Below are positions 1 through 6,549 of a stretch of 7,005 nt of DNA, one piece after another. Numbering within the stretch: the first letter of the stretch is position 1; the number at the start of each line of letters is the position of its first letter. The notes beneath the pieces are model-generated. The model ran no database searches. It was given only the letters and a program-made list of their open reading frames with translations, and was not told the origin of the DNA. The translations under genes and the position numbers were made by a program. This DNA comes from Gemmatimonadaceae bacterium. GTDB lineage: Bacteria > Gemmatimonadota > Gemmatimonadetes > Gemmatimonadales > Gemmatimonadaceae. The stretch spans positions 1 to 7,005 of the forward strand of contig JANYKY010000248.1 of NCBI GenBank assembly GCA_025357975.1, written 5' to 3'.

Positions 1-33
1 TGCCCGTAATGACTTAGCTCAGGCATGATAGTT

Positions 34-58
34 CTGCCGAATGAATTTTCGGTGGCAG
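34..58 (-). other. Second imperfect hairpin downstream of the operon
   Basis: CTGCC at 34-38 can pair with GGCAG at 54-58, or CCGAA at 37-41 with TTCGG at 48-52. Either gives an imperfect stem around an AT-rich loop. Read on the minus strand it is followed by AACTATCATG, not a U-run. It may act together with the hairpin at 70-86 to end or protect the operon transcript. Apart from these two hairpins I see nothing in positions 1-98. Confidence 0.2.
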
Positions 59-69
59 CTTGCAAGGGT

Positions 70-86
70 CGTTGCATTTTGCAACG
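70..86 (-). terminator. Small perfect hairpin after the last gene, possible terminator
   Basis: A perfect 7-bp stem (CGTTGCA/TGCAACG) encloses a three-base TTT loop, beginning 12 bases after the stop of the last membrane gene. Its position at the end of a five-gene run suggests a transcript end or 3'-end stabiliser. On the minus strand it is followed by ACCCTTGCAAGC rather than a U-run, so it is not a standard intrinsic terminator. Rho-dependent termination or simple chance are alternatives. Confidence 0.25.
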
Positions 87-98
87 GACTCGAGGCTC

Positions 99-1769
99 CT
101 AATGCACAGCGACAGTTTGCGAGCGAAGCAGTTGAAGACTATCTGATGCAAACGCCACTCGCTGCAGGCGAGGGTCGGCATGGTTATCATCGGCCAATGC
201 GATGGCCTTGGCCTCGCTGAGCTTTCCAATGTTCAGCAGACAAAGAGAAGTATTGGCGCGCAGCTGCACGTTGTGTGGGCCCAGCGCGAGTGCACGCCGA
301 TACAATGGAAGGGCGCGAGGACAGCGCCCTGCCCTCGCAAACATGTCTCCCGCAAAGCCGAGAAGAAGAACGTCGTCGGATTCGCCAAGCGCGACCGCAA
401 GATCCATTTCGTCGAGCGCCTCACGCTCATGATTGTTCTCAGCGAGATACGTCGCGTACATCCAGTGAGCGCGATGACTCGATGGGACATCGAGAACCGT
501 CTGCGCGATAAGCGTGTTATTGTCGCGCCACACGGGGCTGCGCGTCATGCTTCTCCCGGCAAAGATGACGATGACCGCTGCAGCCCCGGCAAACACAAAA
601 GCGCCCGTTCGTCTCTCCGAAGCTGCTACGGATGCGAGGATCTCGTGGGCGCCCGCGCCAACACACAATGCAAACCCCACCGTGGCAAGCATGAGCGTAC
701 GCTCAGCCAGAACGAACCCGGTGACAATTATCAGGTTGCTTGGAAGCAGCATCGTGACGGCAATCCAGCAAATTCCGAATGCCGCAACAGGCGCGCGCTT
801 GCGCAGCGACCATGCTATCCACGCGGCGCCAAGAATTACTGCAACGGCCGGAAGCATCGCGGCCTCGAACCCCGAGTGCGGACGAATTCTTGGGTAGGAA
901 TAGTCGGCCGAGAGATTCATCGGCCAGAAGAACAGCCTGATCCACTCCGTGACTACAGACAGCATCGTGAAGAATCGCGTCGCGAATGACTGCTTGCGAA
1001 GAATCAACGCGGTGACATCGAGCTCATTCCCAAGGACCGAATGACGCGCAACAAGGAATGCCAGCGCCGCTACGGCCATCGCTCCCATCAGCGGAGCAAG
1101 CTGGCGAATGCGACCCTTGTAACTGGTACCGTCCTGGACGAGCAACATTTCCGCGGCGAGTAAAATCACCGGCAGCACGATTGCGTGCTCCTTGAAGCAG
1201 CACGCAACGAGATATCCCGCGGCGATGCCCACAACCTGGAAACGCCCGAGACCTCCGGCGCGCCGGATTTCGATGTACCACGTGAGGAGCAGCACGAAGA
1301 TCAGGGCCACCCACAGCTCGGCCTGCCCAACGATGTTCGCCACCGCCTCGACGTGAACCGGATGCACTGCAAAAACCAGCGCCCCGACCAGCGTTGCTGC
1401 AGCCGGGAGCAGCAGCTTCGCAAAGCGATATACGGCCGCTGAGAGAAATGCGTACAGAGCGATGCTGGTGACGTGAAAAGGAAGCGGCGACCCGCCACCT
1501 ATCACCCACTGTGTCGCAAACGATATCATCGTCAGGGGCCGATACAATGTGGCGCCCATCTCCGCGCGCCAGTATGTCGCATGAAACAAACCCCAGGGCG
1601 CCGCAAGAGTATGAAGCAGCGGGTTGTTGACGATTACTTCGACGTCATCTAGCGCAAATCCATTTCGCAGGCCGGTGATCGATGAAAGCACAGCCGCGAA
1701 CGCAACGAGCAAAACCCCATACCGGTTCAACTCGGCAGACAATCCCTGATTCTGAGACGGTGTGCTCAT
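99..1769 (-). CDS. TMTC-like GT-C glycosyltransferase with TPR tail, divergent copy 3 of 3
   Basis: This 556-residue protein is the last gene of the operon and the most divergent paralog. The core motifs are all kept: D41/D42 in NGFALDDVEVIVNNP, YRPL (76-79), HPVHVEAVAN-IVGQAEL (136-152), KEHAIVLP (193-200), SADY (287-290) and GFVLAERTLMLATVG (351-365). Catalysis is therefore probably retained. Differences cluster in the loops. The WxPxYGGSL stretch of the other two becomes YWRAEMGATL. The GAGQ loop is replaced by GNELDVTALIL, and the LPSVG after AER is LATVG. About 11-12 membrane segments run from about 18 to 405. The tail (about 412-550) has TPR-like pairs, for example RALPLYRRALALGPHN at 485-500. 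It opens with SPVWRDNNTLIAQT, matching its paralogs. The ATG overlaps the copy 2 TGA in an ATGA arrangement. I see no clear Shine-Dalgarno sequence before it, so translation probably depends on coupling. Loop divergence suggests a different acceptor or donor from copies 1 and 2; this is inference. Confidence 0.83.
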   Translation of the reverse strand: MSTPSQNQGLSAELNRYGVLLVAFAAVLSSITGLRNGFALDDVEVIVNNPLLHTLAAPWGLFHATYWRAEMGATLYRPLTMISFATQWVIGGGSPLPFHVTSIALYAFLSAAVYRFAKLLLPAAATLVGALVFAVHPVHVEAVANIVGQAELWVALIFVLLLTWYIEIRRAGGLGRFQVVGIAAGYLVACCFKEHAIVLPVILLAAEMLLVQDGTSYKGRIRQLAPLMGAMAVAALAFLVARHSVLGNELDVTALILRKQSFATRFFTMLSVVTEWIRLFFWPMNLSADYSYPRIRPHSGFEAAMLPAVAVILGAAWIAWSLRKRAPVAAFGICWIAVTMLLPSNLIIVTGFVLAERTLMLATVGFALCVGAGAHEILASVAASERRTGAFVFAGAAAVIVIFAGRSMTRSPVWRDNNTLIAQTVLDVPSSHRAHWMYATYLAENNHEREALDEMDLAVALGESDDVLLLGFAGDMFARAGRCPRALPLYRRALALGPHNVQLRANTSLCLLNIGKLSEAKAIALADDNHADPRLQRVAFASDSLQLLRSQTVAVH

Positions 1770-3484
1770 CTGGCGGATGCGGCGATCTCTGTGGTGGTGG
1801 CTGCGGAGGACGCCACAAAAGACAGGAACCTGAGCATTGCCGGGTCACCCGGGCTTAGCCGTAGTCCTTCTTTTGCGACTGCAATCGCTTCATCGACCTG
1901 GCCGAGCTGAGCCAGGCAGTAAGACTCCTCTTCCCTGATCTGCAAGTTCGAAGGGTCGAGAGCCAGAGCCTGCCTGTACAATGGAAGCGCGGCCGCCTGA
2001 AGTCTCGAGCGGTGAAAACGACGCGCCGCGAAGTGGCGTGCCCCGACGTCGTTCGCCGCGCTGAGCTTGACACCAAGATTCATCTCGATGATTCCTTCGC
2101 GCCTTCCCTGGCTCATGAGAACGTCGCCGAGCATCTCGTGCGCCTTCGAGCTGTTGGGAACGTCCTCCGCTGTCTGGCGGAAAAGAGTCTCGTTGTTTCT
2201 CCAGACCGGATTACGCGCTGAGCTACGCACAAGCCCGGCAACGATTACGATAGGCAATCCATACGAGAGCGCGCGGCGCATGGGCAGCGATGCATGCCGC
2301 ATCAACGTTACACATCCAGCGCCAAGCAGTATCGCAACACCCACGCTCGGCAGGAACAAAGTCCGCTCGGCGAGAACGAAACCGGTAATGACGGCAATGT
2401 TGCTTGGAATGAGCAGTGCAATCACAATCCACGCGAATGCAAATACTGCCGATGGAAATTCCCGACGGCTCTTGATAGCGACGGCACAACTTGCCAGCAG
2501 GAGAGTGAGTGCCGGAATCATCGTCGCGGTGAAGGATGTGAGAATGTCGATTCTGGGCGGCGAATAATCGGCGGAAAGATTGGCGGGCCACACGAAAAGG
2601 CGAATCCATTCGAGCACGACAGGCATCATTGTGAAGGTTCTGATCGACAGCGGCTGGCCGGCGAGGACACTGACCTGCTGCCCGGCGCCGTTGATGCTTC
2701 CGACAATGCTTGTTCGCAGGACGACAAATGCAGCGGCGACAACAGCCAGCCCAGCCAGAACAGGCCAGAGCCCCCGCACGCGCTCCCTCATTGTTGATCC
2801 CTGCTTCAAAGGAAGAAGCTCGGTCGCGACGATCAAGCCCGGCAGGACAATCGCATGCTCCTTGAACATCAGAGCGCAGAGAAACATTCCGCACAGCAGC
2901 AGCAGTTCTCGAGGGCCGAGTGAATTGGAGCGAGACCACTTGATGTACCGGGATACGGCGATGACCACGAAGAGTGCTGCCCCCAACTCCGCCTGTCCCA
3001 CCGCGTTCGCGACCGCCTCGACGTGCAACGGATGGACGGCGAATAGTGCAGCGGCGGCGAGAGCCGATGTGTCATCGAAAAGCTGCCGCGCCAACCCCAA
3101 TACCGCGACGCTGACCGCGGCATACAGGAGAATGCTCACGAGATGAAACGGGAACGGAGATCCTCCGCCGGCCATCCACTGGAGTGCGAACCCGAGGGTC
3201 GTCAGCGGCCGGTAGAGGCTTCCGCCGTATTGTGGCATCCAGTAGGTGTGCGTGAACACCTGCCAGATGTCATGCAACGATCTGAAGCGTGTGTCTTCCA
3301 CAATGACCGCGATGTCGTCGTACGCAAAACCATTCAGGATTCCGCTGATAGATGCAATGGTTGCAAGAAGCGCGACGATTAACGCAGGATGCTGTCGGAC
3401 AAAGTCCAACGTCGGAAGTGCTTGTTGTTCTCGAGCAGCAGCTGTCCCGGTTTGCCTGCTCACAGTTGCGGCAGCTTCAGTCAA
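1766..3484 (-). CDS. TMTC-like GT-C glycosyltransferase with TPR tail, copy 2 of 3
   Basis: This 572-residue polytopic membrane protein is closely similar to copy 1 along its length. It shares GSLYRPL, GAGQ (266-269), a proline-containing FVWPANLSADYS and a tail opening with RNPVWRNNETLFRQT. Motif positions are D56/D57 in NGFAYDDIAVI, YRPL (91-94), HPLHVEAVAN-AVGQAEL (151-167), KEHAIVLP (208-215), SADY (304-307) and GFVLAERTLFLPSVG (368-382). Membrane segments run from about 33 to 417. The TPR-like tail follows, best seen at 497-547 (ALPLYRQALALDPSN, then YCLAQLGQVDEAIAVAKEGL). The N-terminus is about 15 residues longer than in its paralogs, and that extension is low-complexity and polar. The start used here is TTG at 3484, eight bases inside copy 1, with a weak AGAG six bases upstream. 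An in-frame GTG at codon 8 (3463) is a possible alternative and would remove the overlap. The likely role is the same as copy 1: GT-C sugar transfer at the outer face of the inner membrane. The substrate is unknown. Confidence 0.83.
   Translation of the reverse strand: MTEAAATVSRQTGTAAAREQQALPTLDFVRQHPALIVALLATIASISGILNGFAYDDIAVIVEDTRFRSLHDIWQVFTHTYWMPQYGGSLYRPLTTLGFALQWMAGGGSPFPFHLVSILLYAAVSVAVLGLARQLFDDTSALAAAALFAVHPLHVEAVANAVGQAELGAALFVVIAVSRYIKWSRSNSLGPRELLLLCGMFLCALMFKEHAIVLPGLIVATELLPLKQGSTMRERVRGLWPVLAGLAVVAAAFVVLRTSIVGSINGAGQQVSVLAGQPLSIRTFTMMPVVLEWIRLFVWPANLSADYSPPRIDILTSFTATMIPALTLLLASCAVAIKSRREFPSAVFAFAWIVIALLIPSNIAVITGFVLAERTLFLPSVGVAILLGAGCVTLMRHASLPMRRALSYGLPIVIVAGLVRSSARNPVWRNNETLFRQTAEDVPNSSKAHEMLGDVLMSQGRREGIIEMNLGVKLSAANDVGARHFAARRFHRSRLQAAALPLYRQALALDPSNLQIREEESYCLAQLGQVDEAIAVAKEGLRLSPGDPAMLRFLSFVASSAATTTEIAASAR
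2595..2617. repeat. 23-bp exact repeat within paralogs, copy in gene 2
   Basis: These 23 bases are identical to those at 4324-4346. On the minus strand both encode the LEWIRLF motif, in a membrane-proximal region of copies 2 and 1 respectively. The matching region of copy 3 (about 930-955) encodes a related EWIRLFF but differs at many bases. This reflects gene duplication, not a mobile element. Confidence 0.8.
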
Positions 3485-5168
3485 GTGCAGCTCTATCGTG
3501 CGGCAACGACGGCAACTGGAGCTGACTGTGCCCGACGCTGTCTGCGAGTACGAGAAAACGCGTCAACGGCGGATTCCCTGGCTTGAGCTTCAATCCTTCT
3601 CTTGCGACCGCGACGGCATCGCTCATTCGACCCATCTGTGCGAGACAGTAGGCAGCGTTCTCCCTGATTGTTGCATTCGACGGATCGAGCGCTATTGCCG
3701 CGGCATAGTACGGCAATGCGATCGCCTGCTGCCCGGAGATGTGCAGACGCCGCGCGGTCACGTAACGGGTCATGACATCATTGGGCGGGCTCAGCTTCAC
3801 TGCCAGGCCCATCTCGAGAATGCCTTCGCCTTTTCCCTGACTGACGAGAAGCTCGCCAAGCATGAGGTGCGATTTCCAGCTATATGGTACGTCATCGACG
3901 GTCTGGCGTAGCAACGTGTAGTTGTCCTTCCACACGGGATTGCGCAGAGAGCTCCGGACCAGCCCGGCAACAACCATCATGCACGCGGCTGCCAGAACTG
4001 CACGCCGCGAAGAGGGCGCTGCATGGCGAATAGCCATCGCGACGAGCACACCGAGCAACAGTGCGACACCGACGCTCGGTAGAAACAGAGCCCGCTCCGC
4101 GAGGACGAATCCAGTGACTACGATCAGGTTGCTCGGAATCAGCATGCCGATAACAGCCCAGACGAATGCGAACATCACCGCCGGGTGTGCCCTGCGCACA
4201 TGCAGAGCGATAGCGGTAACGCCTGACAAAACCACGATTGCGGGAATCATCGTCGCAGTGAAGTACGTAGCTATATCGATTCTCGGAGAGGAATAGTCCG
4301 CGGAGAGACTGGCCGGCCAGATAAAAAGGCGAATCCATTCGAGCACAACGGGAAGCATCGTTAGAACGCGGATTCGAAATGGCTGGCCGAGTAAAACCCC
4401 TGCCTCCTGGCCTGCACCGGAGACGCTTCCAATCACCATCGTTCGCCAGATCACGAATGCCAGGCCGACAAAAGCCAGCGCGGCAAGCAATGGCCATAAT
4501 CGGCGCCCGCGCTCGCGAACAGTCTGCGCTGTTTGGGTGGAGGCAAAGTCGGCCGCGACGATAAGCGCTGGCAGCACGATCGGTTTTTCCTTGAACATCA
4601 GGGCACATCCATACATCGCGCAAAGAGCAACCACACGGCGCGAACTCAGGCCGGTAGAGCGCGTCCAGCGAATGTATTGCGACACGGCGACGATAACCAA
4701 AGCCGCAGCCCCGAGCTCAGCCTGCCCAACGACGTTCGCAACAGCTTCGACGTGCACCGGATGAACAGCAAAGATTGCGGCGCCGGCAAACGCGGCAGTT
4801 TTATCGAACAGCTGGCGGGCCAACCCAAACACTGCTGCGCACACCGCGGCGTAGAAGGCAATGCTGACGATATGAAACAAGACCGGCGATCCGCCTCCAG
4901 CCAGCCACTGCAGCGCGAATCCCAGTGACGACAGGGGGCGAAACAGGCTTCCACCGTACTTCGGCAGCCAATAGGTGTGATTCAGGACGTGCCAGAGGCT
5001 CAGCAGTGAATGAAAGCGGGTGTCCTCGTATATGACGCGGACATCGTCATAGGCGAATCGATTTCTGATTCCCGTGATCGACGCCGCAACGGCGAGCAGC
5101 ACGATTGCAGGCGTACCATGGCGTTGAATCAGATTATCACTGCCACCAGCTTCGACCGCACCAGTCAC
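3477..5168 (-). CDS. TMTC-like GT-C glycosyltransferase with TPR tail, copy 1 of 3
   Basis: This is a 563-residue polytopic inner-membrane protein, the first of three tandem paralogs in transcription order. Residues 20-36 form a membrane segment, followed by the loop RFAYDDVRVI with acidic pair D41/D42. In GT-C enzymes an acidic residue in the first outer loop is catalytic. Further motifs are FRPL (76-79), HPVHVEAVAN-VVGQAEL (136-152), KEKPIVLP (193-200), LEWIRLF (276-282), SADY (289-292) and GFVLAERALFLPSVG (353-367). About 11-12 membrane segments end near residue 403. The soluble tail (about 410-540) has TPR-like helix pairs, clearest at 482-531, where it reads ALPYYAAAIALDPSN followed by ENAAYCLAQMG. 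The order of motifs matches bacterial relatives of TMTC protein O-mannosyltransferases, so transfer of a sugar from a polyprenyl-phosphate donor is the best guess; acceptor and sugar are unknown. The start is GTG, overlapping the regulator TGA by four bases. This copy has KEKP where both paralogs have KEHA. Confidence 0.85.
   Translation of the reverse strand: MTGAVEAGGSDNLIQRHGTPAIVLLAVAASITGIRNRFAYDDVRVIYEDTRFHSLLSLWHVLNHTYWLPKYGGSLFRPLSSLGFALQWLAGGGSPVLFHIVSIAFYAAVCAAVFGLARQLFDKTAAFAGAAIFAVHPVHVEAVANVVGQAELGAAALVIVAVSQYIRWTRSTGLSSRRVVALCAMYGCALMFKEKPIVLPALIVAADFASTQTAQTVRERGRRLWPLLAALAFVGLAFVIWRTMVIGSVSGAGQEAGVLLGQPFRIRVLTMLPVVLEWIRLFIWPASLSADYSSPRIDIATYFTATMIPAIVVLSGVTAIALHVRRAHPAVMFAFVWAVIGMLIPSNLIVVTGFVLAERALFLPSVGVALLLGVLVAMAIRHAAPSSRRAVLAAACMMVVAGLVRSSLRNPVWKDNYTLLRQTVDDVPYSWKSHLMLGELLVSQGKGEGILEMGLAVKLSPPNDVMTRYVTARRLHISGQQAIALPYYAAAIALDPSNATIRENAAYCLAQMGRMSDAVAVAREGLKLKPGNPPLTRFLVLADSVGHSQLQLPSLPHDRAALD
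4324..4346. repeat. 23-bp exact repeat within paralogs, copy in gene 1
   Basis: This is the partner of 2595-2617. The two lie 1729 bases apart at the same place in adjacent paralogous genes, close to one gene length. Crossing-over here would delete or duplicate one gene unit in frame. Confidence 0.8.
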
Positions 5169-6535
5169 GCGACCAGCTCGAACCGCGACAGCTTCCGATG
5201 AAGCGTTGAGGCGTCGATGCCAAGCACTTCTGCCGCGCGCGACTTATTTCCGCCTTCGCTGCGAAGTACCCACATGATGTAAGCGCGCTCGATCGCGTCA
5301 AGCGACGGGTTGCTGACGGTTCGGTCGGCGATGAGCGACTCCGACTTGCGCCGCCTCACGCTGTCAGGTAACGCCGGCGGGTTGATAGTAGTGCCAGGCG
5401 CGAGAATCACGGCACGCTCGATTGCGTTCTCCAGCTCGCGAACGTTGCCGGGCCATGCATACTCCTGAAGTTGTTCGGCCGCCTCGCTCGAGAGTTTTTT
5501 CAAAGGCTCGTTTCGCTTGAGTGCGATTTCTGACAGGAAGGATTCGGCAAGCAGCCGAATGTCCTCAGGACGTTCACGCAGAGGCGGAATCTCGATCGCG
5601 ATGACATTGAGCCTGTAGAAGAGGTCACTGCGAAAATTGCCGCGCACGATCTCTTCTTCGAGATTGCGATTCGTAGCGGCGATGAGGCGTGTGTCGATCG
5701 CAACCGGCTCGGTCGCTCCCACTGGAATTACTTCGCGGTGCTGGAGAACGCGAAGCAGTTTCACCTGCGTGGCCGGAGTGGTCTCTCCGATTTCGTCGAG
5801 GAAGAACGAGCCGCGCTCCGCAGACGAGAACATTCCTGACTTGTCCTTGATAGCGCCGGTGAAAGAGCCTTTTACGTGGCCGAAGAGCTCGCTTTCGAGC
5901 AGACTTTCCGGAAGTGCTCCGCAGTTGATCGACACGAAGGGACCGTTCGTCCGATTGGAAAGCTGATGTATGTAGCGTGCGATGACACCCTTTCCCGTGC
6001 CCGATTCACCCTGAAGCAGCACGGTCGAGTCGGTAGCCGCGACGGTTTCGGCGACGTTGAGGATATCGAGCCACGCGCGATTGGTGCCGATCGGACGGTC
6101 GACATGCCCGTGACGCCGGACTTCCTGCTTGAGGGCGCGATTCTCGGTCTTCAGCTGCCGCGTCTCTGCTGCGCGGCGGACAATTGCCATCAGCGCGTCG
6201 TTCTGGAAAGGCTTCTGCACGTAATGAAACGCGCCGTCATTAACTGCCGATATTGCCGACTGGAGCGATGCCTGCGCGGTCATCAGGATCACGGGGACGT
6301 CCGGGTCCTGCGCGCGAGCCGCGGTCAAGATGTCGAGACCACCTACGGCAGGCATCCGAATGTCGGATATGATGATGTCCGGCTTCACGGCTGCTATCTG
6401 TTCAAGGCCCTGCTTACCACCAAACGCGACGTGCGCAGCGAAGCCTTCATTCTTGAGAAGGATCCGCAGCGTGTCCACAATCGCCGATTCGTCGTCAATG
6501 ATAAGTACGGTCGGCCGCGTTTCCAGTTCGCTCAT
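5165..6535 (-). CDS. NtrC-family sigma-54-dependent response regulator
   Basis: This is a 456-residue cytoplasmic transcription activator of the bacterial enhancer-binding protein class, about the usual length for NtrC. Residues 9-122 are a receiver domain with acidic pocket D14/D15, phospho-acceptor D58 (in SDIRMP), T86 and K108. A helical linker (about 123-145) leads to the AAA+ domain. That has Walker A GESGTGKG (176-183), the sigma-54 contact loop GSFTGA (223-228; the commonest form is GAFTGA), Walker B FFLDEIG (244-250), sensor I AATN (286-289), arginine-finger region FRSDLFYRL (301-309) and sensor II WPGNVREL (361-368). Residues 411-454 form a Fis-type helix-turn-helix (NKSRAAEVLGI then STLHRKL). 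All parts needed for phosphorylation-dependent activation of a sigma-54 promoter are present. The ATG start leaves only eight residues before the receiver, so a later start is unlikely. It follows the kinase by 14 bases, and its TGA overlaps the next gene's GTG. Targets are not visible; the downstream membrane genes or a promoter upstream of the kinase are candidates. Confidence 0.97.
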   Translation of the reverse strand: MSELETRPTVLIIDDESAIVDTLRILLKNEGFAAHVAFGGKQGLEQIAAVKPDIIISDIRMPAVGGLDILTAARAQDPDVPVILMTAQASLQSAISAVNDGAFHYVQKPFQNDALMAIVRRAAETRQLKTENRALKQEVRRHGHVDRPIGTNRAWLDILNVAETVAATDSTVLLQGESGTGKGVIARYIHQLSNRTNGPFVSINCGALPESLLESELFGHVKGSFTGAIKDKSGMFSSAERGSFFLDEIGETTPATQVKLLRVLQHREVIPVGATEPVAIDTRLIAATNRNLEEEIVRGNFRSDLFYRLNVIAIEIPPLRERPEDIRLLAESFLSEIALKRNEPLKKLSSEAAEQLQEYAWPGNVRELENAIERAVILAPGTTINPPALPDSVRRRKSESLIADRTVSNPSLDAIERAYIMWVLRSEGGNKSRAAEVLGIDASTLHRKLSRFELVA

Positions 6536-6538
6536 TGA

Positions 6539-6544
6539 CCTTTT
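6539..6544 (-). promoter_or_regulatory. Ribosome binding site of the response regulator, short spacer
   Basis: The minus strand reads AAAAGG-TCA-ATG just before the regulator start. The purine-rich AAAGG is a fair Shine-Dalgarno match, but it sits only three bases from the ATG. It lies inside the 14-base gap after the kinase stop. The receiver domain starts by residue 9, so there is no room for a later start that would give a normal spacer. Coupling to kinase translation probably assists initiation. Confidence 0.5.
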
Positions 6545-6549
6545 GTTGA

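Noticed and set aside
1..26. Minus-strand ATG at 26 with an open frame to the left edge (MPELSHYG), possibly the next gene
   Set aside because: Only eight codons are visible, and there is no convincing ribosome site before the ATG. It cannot be told from chance.
180..989. Plus-strand open frame of 269 codons
   Set aside because: It lies wholly antisense to the last membrane gene. Its translation is rich in R, H and C with no recognisable domain, as expected for the complement of a GC-rich membrane-protein gene.
2067..2567. Plus-strand open frame of 166 codons, and a similar one at 2294-2797
   Set aside because: Both are antisense to copy 2. The equivalent antisense frame recurs over copies 1 and 3 (3922-4296, 514-897) only because the sense genes are homologous.
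2223..2939. Minus-strand frame of 238 codons overlapping copy 2, and a similar one of 243 codons at 3892-4623
   Set aside because: These are off-frame readings of the membrane genes. The true frames carry the family motifs and continuous hydrophobic segments; these give arginine- and cysteine-rich noise.
5876..6538. Plus-strand open frame of 220 codons opposite the response regulator
   Set aside because: It is antisense to a well-conserved NtrC receiver/AAA+ region and has no domain of its own.
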